From assembly GCA_964586025.1 (NCBI GenBank), contig CAZPGF010000110.1, forward strand, positions 1 through 9,451: a stretch of 9,451 bases of DNA, read 5' to 3'. Below are positions 1 to 5,798 of this stretch, one piece after another. Each line of letters begins with the position of its first letter. Position 1 is the stretch's first letter. Under the pieces are notes generated by a model. The model searched no databases and was not told the origin of the DNA. It saw only the letters and a program-made list of their open reading frames with translations. The translations under genes were made by a program, and so were the position numbers. Origin of the DNA: JACKGW01 sp964586025 (lineage in GTDB: Bacteria; Planctomycetota; PLA2; JAEUHO01).

Positions 1-295
1 TGTCCGGCCCGATCTCGAGGCGTGCGCCGACGAGAACGAGCAGCCATGTCGGTCCGGCGTCCACGACGATGACGCGACCGCGGTCGGCGGCCACCTCGAT
101 CTGTCGGAACCCGTTCCACCCCTCGGCGGACAACGCCGAGGTCAGATCGCGGAGGATCGCGGCGCCGAGCGCGCCGAGGCGCTCCGCGTCGAGACCCTCG
201 CCCGCGTGGCACGCGACGAGCATGCCGTCCTTCGCCACGGCCAGCGCCGCGCGCGCGCTCAGCGAGCTCACCAGATCGCGGAGGATGTCGCGCAT
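1..295 (-). CDS. Roadblock/LC7 domain protein (MglB-like), 3' end cut by window edge
   Basis: The first 98 residues are visible; the stop lies beyond the left edge. The protein opens MRDILRDLVSSLSARAAL, then AVAKDGMLVACHAGEG, a helical stretch rich in Leu and Ala, and the strands IEVAADRGRVIVVDAG and WLLVLVGARLEIG. This strand-strand-helix-strand-strand order, with the 'ILxDLV', 'KDGxLVA' and 'GxVIVVxxG' signatures, is the Roadblock/LC7 fold. Members of this family, such as MglB, bind small Ras-like GTPases of the MglA type and act as GTPase-activating or polarity factors in the cytoplasm; that role here is inferred from the fold. The ATG at 295-293 shares one base with the TGA of the gene before it (TGATG), so translation is probably coupled, helped by a GGAGG ten bases upstream. 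Single-domain members are about 120-160 residues, so little is missing. It could instead be a general Roadblock regulator with no GTPase partner. Confidence 0.75.
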   Translation of the reverse strand, partial: MRDILRDLVSSLSARAALAVAKDGMLVACHAGEGLDAERLGALGAAILRDLTSALSAEGWNGFRQIEVAADRGRVIVVDAGPTWLLVLVGARLEIGPD

Positions 296-1395
296 CACGC
301 GTCGGCCTCCACCGCGACGGACGCGGAGTCGAGCGACGCACCGAGTCGCTCCCACAGGCGGAGCGGCTCGATCGGGTGCGCGCGACGGGCGGCGACGAGT
401 TCGTCGTGATGACGCCCCATCACCACGAGGCCGAACGGACCCTCGACCGTGCAGCGGCGAAGGCTGCCGAGATCGAGCTCGCGGATCCGGTGCGTGAGGG
501 TCCGCGCGAGCGCCTGCACGGCGCGTGCGAGGCCGACTTCTCCCTCGCTCATGCCCTCGTGCGCGGAGCCGTGCGCGAGGATCGTGCCGTTCGGGCGCAG
601 CACCGCGATCTCGTCGGCGACGCCGGCCTTGAGCGACTGGCGGACCGCGCGTTCAGCGCGCTCGCTCTGCACCCGTGCGGTGACGCGCGCGTCGCGGAAC
701 AGAGGCCACTCCTCCGGTGCGTGCGCCAGCGTGCCGGTGACCTCGATGTGCTCGAGCAGCGTGTCGCGCGCCCTCGCGCGCTCCTCGGTCGCCTCGGCGT
801 CGGCGGCGATCGCCTCGAGCACGCGCTGGACGTCCTGTTGGTCGCCGGCCAGTTCGGCGAGGCGCTCGCGTGCGACGCGCAGCTTCGAACGTGCGCCGAC
901 GCACCACGTCAGGCGCGTCAGCAACATCCAGGTGCGAAGGTCGCCCGGAGCCAGGGTCGCGGCCCGCTGGAGGTGTTCGTAGGAGTCGTACCCGGAGCGG
1001 CTGTCGAGGCTCGACAGGTAGGCGTCGAGTTCGAGCTGGCCGAGCAGGCGATGCGCGCGCGCGTCGTTCGGATGGGCCTCGGCATAGCCGCCCGCGGTCC
1101 GTCGCGCCTCCTCCGGCATCGCGAGGTCCGTGTAGAGATCGACGAGCTCGGCGAACGCGTCGGGATCCTTCTTGTGCACCACCGCGCGGCGCAGGTCCTG
1201 CTGCCGCGTGCGGGTCGCGACACGCCGGATCGTCAGCCACAGTTCGCGCAGGCGGGTGGAGCCCGGGTGGAGGCGGAGTCCGCGTGCCGCCACCGCCTCC
1301 GCCTCGGCGATCGAGCCGGCGGTCAGCAACCTCTGCGCACGCGCATGGCAGCGCGCGGCGGAGGATCCGATCAACAGGTTGCGCAACCGTCCCAC
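295..1395 (-). CDS. TPR protein with C-terminal Roadblock/LC7-like domain
   Basis: This is a 366-residue cytoplasmic protein with no signal peptide or membrane segment. Residues 15-200 are helical with TPR-like pairs, for example 'AEAEAVAARGLRLHPGS' (31-46), 'FAELVDLYTDLAMPEEARR' (81-99) and 'HLQRAATLAPGDLRTWMLL' (141-159). A charged helix follows (200-220). Residues about 248-358 look like a divergent Roadblock/LC7 domain: VRQSLKAGVADEIAVLRPNG, then TILAHGS, a long helix, the strand CTVEGPFGLVVMG and a closing helix. The TPR part would dock a partner and the Roadblock part would dimerise or bind a GTPase (inference). I chose the GTG at 1395 because GGGAG (1401-1405) sits five bases upstream. 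The longer frame from the ATG at 1491 adds 32 residues rich in Pro and Gly, with codons such as ATA, TTT and TCA unlike the rest of the gene. It lies 111 bases after the large membrane protein gene and overlaps the next Roadblock gene by one base, so the three are probably one operon. Confidence 0.78.
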   Translation of the reverse strand: MGRLRNLLIGSSAARCHARAQRLLTAGSIAEAEAVAARGLRLHPGSTRLRELWLTIRRVATRTRQQDLRRAVVHKKDPDAFAELVDLYTDLAMPEEARRTAGGYAEAHPNDARAHRLLGQLELDAYLSSLDSRSGYDSYEHLQRAATLAPGDLRTWMLLTRLTWCVGARSKLRVARERLAELAGDQQDVQRVLEAIAADAEATEERARARDTLLEHIEVTGTLAHAPEEWPLFRDARVTARVQSERAERAVRQSLKAGVADEIAVLRPNGTILAHGSAHEGMSEGEVGLARAVQALARTLTHRIRELDLGSLRRCTVEGPFGLVVMGRHHDELVAARRAHPIEPLRLWERLGASLDSASVAVEADA

Positions 1396-1396
1396 T

Positions 1397-1408
1397 GGGG
1401 CTCCCGGG
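1397..1408 (-). promoter_or_regulatory. Shine-Dalgarno region deciding the GTG start at 1395
   Basis: Read on the minus strand, CCCGGGAGCCCC holds GGGAG (1405-1401) five bases before GTG. This supports the short form of the TPR-Roadblock protein. The same 12 bases precede the small basic protein gene at 5572. Confidence 0.5.
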
Positions 1409-1467
1409 TCACGAAAGGGGTGTCGATGGCCTATCGGCAAGCCGCCCGGAGCGGGTGAAGCCCCGGG

Positions 1468-1486
1468 AAACGGCGTCTTCGCGCCG
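1468..1486 (-). terminator. Possible weak hairpin terminator or attenuator between two operon genes
   Basis: On the minus strand CGGCG and CGCCG (1486-1482 and 1475-1471) can form a five-pair stem around a six-base loop, followed directly by TTT. It begins about 20 bases after the stop of the 1096-residue gene. The T run is short, so it may only attenuate read-through to the TPR-Roadblock gene. Short stems are common by chance at this GC content. Confidence 0.25.
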
Positions 1487-1506
1487 CGCATGAGCCGCCC
1501 AGGCGG

Positions 1507-4500
1507 TCACCGCTGCACACCGACGAGCGCGCCCTCCACGGGCACGACGAGGCGTTCGGACGTCACCGCGGGCCCCGCCATGGGCGGGGCGCCGAGGTCC
1601 ACTTCGAGTCCGACCTCGCCGCTCCCGTCGAGGGCGAGCGAACGCAGTCGGCCGCGCGCGTCCACGAGGAAGAGCGTGGATCCGTCGAGCGACCAGTAGC
1701 GCGCCGATGCGGCGAGCGCCGGCAGCGGCTCGCGGCGGCTCGTGCGCGGGTGCGCGCGGTAGGCCCCGCCGGCTTCCATCCACACGATGCCGTCGGGCCC
1801 GACCGCGGGCTGGGGACGGAGACGGGGCGCCGCCTGGTCCACGACCTCGATCGCCCCGCCCGGGTGCGCGACGCGGAACCCGCGCGGTCCGTGCTCGAGC
1901 AGGGCGACGCCGAGCCCGAACGGCAGGGCGAGGACCGGCCCGGTGGTCGAGCGGAGCAGCGTGCGCGTCGTGCCGGTCGTCGGATCGATCGCGAACGCGG
2001 CGCCGCCGAGCGTGCCGACGACGAAACCCAGTCCCGACGCATGGGGCGCGTGGGACGGTCCCGACTCGATGCGCACCAGCCAGCGGCGTTCACCGGTCAA
2101 CGCGTCGAGTCCGTACGCGTTGCCGCGGTTGTCCACGACGCACAGGACGCCCTCGGCGGCCGCGGGGCCGTAATCGAGTCCCGCGCTCGCTTCGAAACTC
2201 CACGCCGAGACATACGGAGGCGCCACGCGCAAGACGCGGGAGCGGTGAATTCGCCACGTCGATCCCCCCGGCAGGCGACCTCCGCGCTCCATGCCCTCGG
2301 CGTCGGCGGCGGCGACCGAGCCGTCGCGCGCTTCGCCGGTCGCCAGGTCGACGCCCTGGACGCGGCGTCCGTCCTGACGCAACACGATCACACCGTCGTC
2401 CTCGACCCAGAGATCGCGAACGTTGGCGAGATCGGTCGAGGTCCAGAGCGGGCCCTTCTCCAGCGTGACGTCGAGGATCGGCGACCAGGTTTCGAGTCGC
2501 GGATCCTCGGTCTGGATCCAGTACACGCAGGGCAGTTCGAATCGGGCGGTCGTATGCGCCGTGCGGCGCAACTCGATCGACGGCTCGCGCGCCGTGGAGT
2601 CCCAGTAGATCGTGCAGGGGGTCACCATGCCGGTGTCCTTGCCGTCGAACAGGACGCGCGCCCCCGGGGGCTTGGACCGGACGACCGCGCCGAAGCGGAT
2701 CTCGCCCTCGAGCCCGGTGCCGACCAGCCCGCCGCGCAAGCCCTCGACGGCATGGCGGAACGCCTCCGTCTCATGCCCTCGCGCGCGGGCCTCGGCGACG
2801 CGCGCGACGAGTTGCTCGGCGCCGCCGATGATCTGTTCGACGTTCGCGAGCTGTCGCTGCGCGTTCTCGGCGACGCCGTCGTCGGCCCAGCCGAAGGCGT
2901 AGGCGAGACGGAACTGCTCGCGCGCGGAACGGAGTTGGCGCCGACGCAGCGCGCCGAGTCCGACCTCGTAGGCGTCGCGGGCCTGGTCGAGCAGTCCGCG
3001 CACGCGCGACTCGCCCGCCGTCTCGACCTCGCGCAGGCGGGACTCGAGCGCCGTCAGACGGTGGCGTTGCGACGCCTCCGCGTCACCGGTCGGTGTGCGC
3101 TCGATCTCGAGGGCGAACGCCTGCAGGTCGGGTCCGGGTCGCCGCACCATCTCGGCGAGCGACGCCCGGTGCGCCTCGGCGGCGCGCCGCACGTCGTCGG
3201 GCCCGATCTCGCCGAGGCGCGCGCGCTCCCGCAACGCGGCGAACGCGGCGGCCTCGATCTGCGCGTCGGCCTCGACGGCGGCGACGGCGTCGAGCGCGTG
3301 CCGCTCGGCGCTGCCGAGGGCCTCCGCGGTCTGGCGGTGCTGGTTCCACCAGACGGCGCCGACCGCGCCGACCGATGCGACGAGCGCGACGACGGCGATG
3401 CGCAGCCGCGCCTTCTGGCGCCGCGAGCGACGTTGGCTGTCGATCTCGGCGAGACGACGGCGTGCGCCGCCGCAGGCGGGATCGAGATGGAGCGCCTTGC
3501 GCAGGGTCTCCCGCCCCGCGCTCAGACGACCCTCGGCGATCTGGCGGTCCGCGATCTGCGCGAAGATCTGCGCGGCCTTGTGCGGCAGGTCGGCCTTGGC
3601 GTAGAGATCCGCCAGGGTGCGCAGCTCGTCCGCCGGCGCGTCGCCGTTCTCGATGAAGGTCGCGAGGCGATGGGCCGCTTCGCGCGCGCCGCCGGTGCCC
3701 ACCACGTTGCGGATCACGATGTCGAGCGCGCGCTTGGCGTCGTCGCGCCCCGCGCTGAGTTCCAGACGATGCTGCAACCAGGTGTCGCAGATGCGACGCG
3801 CGATCGCCGGGGCGTTGTCGCGCAGCGCCAGCATGCGGACGAGCGCCTCCATCGCACCGTCGATGTCGGCACCGCCGTGCTGGCGAACGAACCCGTCGAG
3901 CGCCATCGCGGCCTCGTCGCCGCGGCCGAGATGGGCGAGCACCTCGGCGAGCCGGAAGCGGGTTCGCGGCGGCGCGTCGCCTCGCGCGATCGCGAGACGA
4001 AGCAGCGGCAACGCGCCTTCGGCGTGGTTCGCCCCGACCTGGACCTCGGCGCGTTCGATCAGGTCGTCCGTCGCGACCGGCCTCGCGCCTCCCGCCTGCG
4101 CGACGGCCGCGACGACCTGCGCGGCGTCGAAGTGCGAGACATCCGCCACCTCGGCCAGTTCGTTCACGGTGCGGAAGCCGTCGAGGTGCGGCAGGACGGC
4201 GCGCACGAGCTCGGGTCCCACCGGGTTGTCCTCGTCGAGGTCGACAGCGACCCCGGTTCCCTCGAACACCTCGTTGAGGTCGCCGACGACGTGCGACACC
4301 TGTTCCCATTGGTCGAGGCAGCGTGCGAGGTCGAGGAGGAGGCCCTCGACCGGAACCAGCGGTTGTGCGGGGGACGCGGTGTGTCCGTCGGCGGCGAGGA
4401 TCCGTCCGTCGTGGAACTCGAAGTCTTCGACGGCGATCAACTGCGCATCGAGGAGACGATCGACGACGATCTCGCCGTGGAGCGACTCCCTGCGCTCGGC

Positions 4501-4797
4501 ATCGAGGACGCCCTCTTCGGAGAGCAGGTCGGCGAGGTAGCGTCCCTCGTTCAGGGCGCGGCCGAGCGCGTGTTCGACCGTCTCCGACCGCACGACGCGA
4601 CGCCGGCGCAGTTCCCGCGCGAGCGATCGGGACAGGTCGGGGTCGTCGGCGAGGAACGTGCATCGCCCCTGCTCGAAGTAGATGCTGCGGGGTCCCTTTT
4701 CCGTCTTGAGCCGGAGCGTCCCCACCTTCTGGTTGAAGGCGAGCATCTGCAGGAGTTCCCGCAGGTCGAACGTGTCCAGGGTCCCCTTGAGGGTCAC
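1507..4797 (-). CDS. Transmembrane DUF4388/PATAN - TPR - PEGA - beta-propeller protein, putative sensor
   Basis: This is a 1096-residue protein in five parts. Residues 1-155 match DUF4388 (PATAN): VTLKGTLDTFDLRELLQMLA, then 'GTLRLKT' and 'IYFEQGRCTFLADD'. Residues 160-240 hold the usual partner segment ('LLLDLARCLDQW', 'LPHLDGFRTVNELAEVADVS'). Residues 245-450 are TPR-like. An Arg/Lys-rich stretch (445-465) precedes one hydrophobic helix (about 465-484, 'IAVVALVASVGAVGAVWW'); by the positive-inside rule the N half is cytoplasmic and the C half periplasmic. Then come charged helices (490-700), a PEGA domain (about 701-755, 'VVRSKPPGARVLFDGKDTG') and PQQ-like propeller repeats (about 780-1095, such as 'GVLCVVDNRGNAYGLDALTG'). 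A role as a signal-transducing receptor or envelope scaffold is inferred; no kinase or other catalytic motif is seen. I chose the GTG at 4797 because DUF4388 proteins normally begin at this point and TGAGG lies six bases upstream. A GTG at 4902 in the same frame would add 35 residues without recognisable domain. It leads the Roadblock operon. Confidence 0.82.
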   Translation of the reverse strand: MTLKGTLDTFDLRELLQMLAFNQKVGTLRLKTEKGPRSIYFEQGRCTFLADDPDLSRSLARELRRRRVVRSETVEHALGRALNEGRYLADLLSEEGVLDAERRESLHGEIVVDRLLDAQLIAVEDFEFHDGRILAADGHTASPAQPLVPVEGLLLDLARCLDQWEQVSHVVGDLNEVFEGTGVAVDLDEDNPVGPELVRAVLPHLDGFRTVNELAEVADVSHFDAAQVVAAVAQAGGARPVATDDLIERAEVQVGANHAEGALPLLRLAIARGDAPPRTRFRLAEVLAHLGRGDEAAMALDGFVRQHGGADIDGAMEALVRMLALRDNAPAIARRICDTWLQHRLELSAGRDDAKRALDIVIRNVVGTGGAREAAHRLATFIENGDAPADELRTLADLYAKADLPHKAAQIFAQIADRQIAEGRLSAGRETLRKALHLDPACGGARRRLAEIDSQRRSRRQKARLRIAVVALVASVGAVGAVWWNQHRQTAEALGSAERHALDAVAAVEADAQIEAAAFAALRERARLGEIGPDDVRRAAEAHRASLAEMVRRPGPDLQAFALEIERTPTGDAEASQRHRLTALESRLREVETAGESRVRGLLDQARDAYEVGLGALRRRQLRSAREQFRLAYAFGWADDGVAENAQRQLANVEQIIGGAEQLVARVAEARARGHETEAFRHAVEGLRGGLVGTGLEGEIRFGAVVRSKPPGARVLFDGKDTGMVTPCTIYWDSTAREPSIELRRTAHTTARFELPCVYWIQTEDPRLETWSPILDVTLEKGPLWTSTDLANVRDLWVEDDGVIVLRQDGRRVQGVDLATGEARDGSVAAADAEGMERGGRLPGGSTWRIHRSRVLRVAPPYVSAWSFEASAGLDYGPAAAEGVLCVVDNRGNAYGLDALTGERRWLVRIESGPSHAPHASGLGFVVGTLGGAAFAIDPTTGTTRTLLRSTTGPVLALPFGLGVALLEHGPRGFRVAHPGGAIEVVDQAAPRLRPQPAVGPDGIVWMEAGGAYRAHPRTSRREPLPALAASARYWSLDGSTLFLVDARGRLRSLALDGSGEVGLEVDLGAPPMAGPAVTSERLVVPVEGALVGVQR

Positions 4798-5005
4798 GCC
4801 GGGCCTCACGCAGGTGGAAAGGGGGGACGGCCGCCACGGCCGCGTGGTCCTATCGGCCGTCTCCCGCGGGGCGGTGTAGCCCGTGTCGATTTCGGGGAAC
4901 ACCGCGAGTCCCCCGGCCTCACCCCGCGGCGGGCGGTCGGCGCCCCGGCGGCCGCGGGCAGCGGGGGCGGCTCGTCGTAGGATCGCGGGTCTACGGAGGC
5001 CTTCG
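4798..5005. promoter_or_regulatory. Divergent intergenic control region
   Basis: These 208 bases lie between the starts of the minus-strand membrane protein gene and the plus-strand gene at 5006, so both promoters should be here. TAGGAT at 4978-4983 is a possible plus-strand -10 element, but no convincing -35 is seen. On the minus strand TAGGAC near 4850 is a similar weak candidate. A perfect 8-base inverted repeat and a smaller one (CCACG/CGTGG at 4834-4847) could be regulator sites. No T-rich terminator is visible. Confidence 0.45.
4923..4958. repeat. Inverted repeat in the divergent promoter region
   Basis: CCCGCGGC (4923-4930) and GCCGCGGG (4951-4958) are exact reverse complements 20 bases apart. 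They could be paired operator half-sites or a stem. At this base composition an 8-base GC-only match may be chance. Confidence 0.25.
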
Positions 5006-5512
5006 ATGCCGCTCCCCCTGCGCCGCCTCGTCGCCCGTCTGGACGCGATCTTCTGGGCCTGGCGCGGCCGTCGTCGGCTGCGGCGCGGTGATACCCGGGG
5101 CGCGATCGACGCGTGGGTGGTCGCCCGCCGTCGGGGGGGACCGACCTGGAACGCCGCGATGGCGCTGGCCGTCGGCCACCTGCGCGCTCGGGAGATCGTC
5201 GAGGCCCGGCGCTGGCTCGCCGAAGGCCGGGAGGTCGATCCGGTCCGCTACGAACGGGAGGCAGCCCGGCACCTCGCCCGCCACGGCTTCGACCTGGAAG
5301 CGGTGCAGCGGGTCGTGACGACGCCGCGGCGACAGGTCCCCGCGGTCGGCGCGACGATCCGACCTGGGCCGCGCGGCGCGCGCGGGCTGCCGTTCGGCGA
5401 TTGTCGGGATCTCGACGAGTACACGCGGTTCTCCGCCATGCCGCCGATCTCGCGCGCCGAGCGCGAGTCGGTGGACTGGGAGGAAGTGTTCGAGGATCTC
5501 CTCGACCCGTAG
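5006..5512 (+). CDS. Small helical-repeat (TPR-like) protein with acidic C-terminal tail, function unknown
   Basis: This is a 168-residue protein. The start is clear: GGAGG (4995-4999) lies six bases before ATG, and an in-frame upstream extension to 4883 has no domain-like sequence. Residues 1-30 are strongly basic and amphipathic (RRLVARLDAIFWAWRGRRRL), perhaps lying on a membrane surface. Residues 28-100 form TPR-like helix pairs ('GDTRGAIDAWVVARRRGG', 'AREIVEARRWLAEGREVDP'). A Pro/Gly/Arg linker (105-130) leads to an acidic tail (135-166) with the segments 'LDEYTRFSAMPPIS' and 'VDWEEVFEDLL', which looks like a docking peptide. I do not recognise the family. It is transcribed away from the DUF4388 gene and is followed 59 bases later by a small basic protein gene, with which it may share a transcript. 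No catalytic motif is seen. Confidence 0.75.
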   Translation: MPLPLRRLVARLDAIFWAWRGRRRLRRGDTRGAIDAWVVARRRGGPTWNAAMALAVGHLRAREIVEARRWLAEGREVDPVRYEREAARHLARHGFDLEAVQRVVTTPRRQVPAVGATIRPGPRGARGLPFGDCRDLDEYTRFSAMPPISRAERESVDWEEVFEDLLDP

Positions 5513-5554
5513 ATCCCATCCCGCGCGGGCCGCGCTACCCTCGCCCCCCCTTTC

Positions 5555-5564
5555 CTCCCGGGAG
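5555..5564 (+). promoter_or_regulatory. Palindromic Shine-Dalgarno site of the small basic protein gene
   Basis: CTCCCGGGAG is a perfect 10-base palindrome whose right half, GGGAG (5560-5564), is the ribosome binding site, seven bases before ATG. The left half could mask the right half in an intermolecular or competing fold, since a palindrome without a loop cannot easily form a hairpin on itself. A weak -10-like TACCCT (5536-5541) lies upstream, which would allow separate transcription. Confidence 0.45.
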
Positions 5565-5571
5565 CCCCGCC

Positions 5572-5670
5572 ATGGCCCACAACAACCGCCGCGTCAAGAA
5601 GGCGAACCACGGCAAGAGGCCGTGCAGCAACGAGCGTCAGAAGACCAAGCGCATCCGCACCCCGCGGTGA
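5572..5670 (+). CDS. 32-residue highly basic protein, probable nucleic-acid or ribosome binder
   Basis: This short gene encodes 32 residues, of which about a third are Lys or Arg. It contains 'RRVKKANHGKRP' near the start and 'RQKTKRIRTPR' at the end, with a single Cys in between. It has no hydrophobic stretch. It is likely real: GGGAG is correctly spaced before the ATG, 30 of 31 sense codons end in G or C, and a hairpin follows the stop at once. Size and composition resemble very small ribosomal proteins such as bTHX or bS22, but I see no direct match to either family, so ribosome or RNA binding is an inference from charge alone. It follows the helical-repeat gene by 59 bases. The main alternative is a chance frame, which the codon bias and ribosome site argue against. 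Confidence 0.72.
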   Translation: MAHNNRRVKKANHGKRPCSNERQKTKRIRTPR

Positions 5671-5700
5671 CGCGGTCCGCGCCTCTCCGCGGCGACCGCG
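5671..5700 (+). terminator. Hairpin directly after the small basic protein gene
   Basis: CGCGGTC (5671-5677) pairs with GACCGCG (5694-5700), and inside it CGCG (5678-5681) pairs with CGCG (5688-5691), leaving a two-base bulge and a six-base loop CCTCTC. The 11-pair stem starts at the base after the stop codon. There is no T run, so it may end transcription weakly or protect the 3' end. Confidence 0.45.
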
Positions 5701-5735
5701 AGCCGAGGCCTGCCGTCGCACGTCGGTCTCCGCTC

Positions 5736-5760
5736 CGCCGAACCGATCGGCGAACCCTTT
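5736..5760. terminator. Second hairpin in the convergent gap, possible terminator
   Basis: CGCCGA (5736-5741) and TCGGCG (5747-5752) form a six-pair stem with a five-base loop, followed on the plus strand by AACCCTTT. It lies between two convergent genes and could serve either strand, better the plus strand. The T run is short. Confidence 0.4.
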
Positions 5761-5798
5761 GGATCTCCCCCGCTCGGGCGCACGGCCCACTCCTTCCG

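Noticed and set aside
1411..1475. A possible riboswitch on the plus strand (CGGCAAGCC and GAAGCC segments slightly recalling the c-di-GMP class).
   Set aside because: The match is superficial, the conserved core cannot be laid out, and no plus-strand gene follows.
1396..1491. A 32-residue N-terminal extension of the TPR-Roadblock protein from the ATG at 1491.
   Set aside because: Its codon use (ATA, TTT, TCA, CCA) is unlike the gene, it has no fold-like pattern, and the GTG at 1395 has a well-placed GGGAG.
4798..4902. A 35-residue N-terminal extension of the DUF4388 protein from the GTG at 4902.
   Set aside because: DUF4388 proteins usually begin just before the LKG motif, and TGAGG lies six bases before the GTG at 4797. 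The extension's codon bias is not decisive, so this is a preference rather than proof.
1750..4980. A 1076-codon open frame on the plus strand opposite the DUF4388-propeller gene.
   Set aside because: It is antisense to a gene with recognisable domains throughout. Its own product shows no domain order and is dominated by Arg, Ala and Gly, as expected of a shadow frame in GC-rich DNA.
5113..5670. A single plus-strand frame covering the 32-residue gene and most of the preceding gene.
   Set aside because: Its first part is out of frame with the helical-repeat protein and low complexity; only the part after the ATG at 5572 has a ribosome site and gene-like composition.
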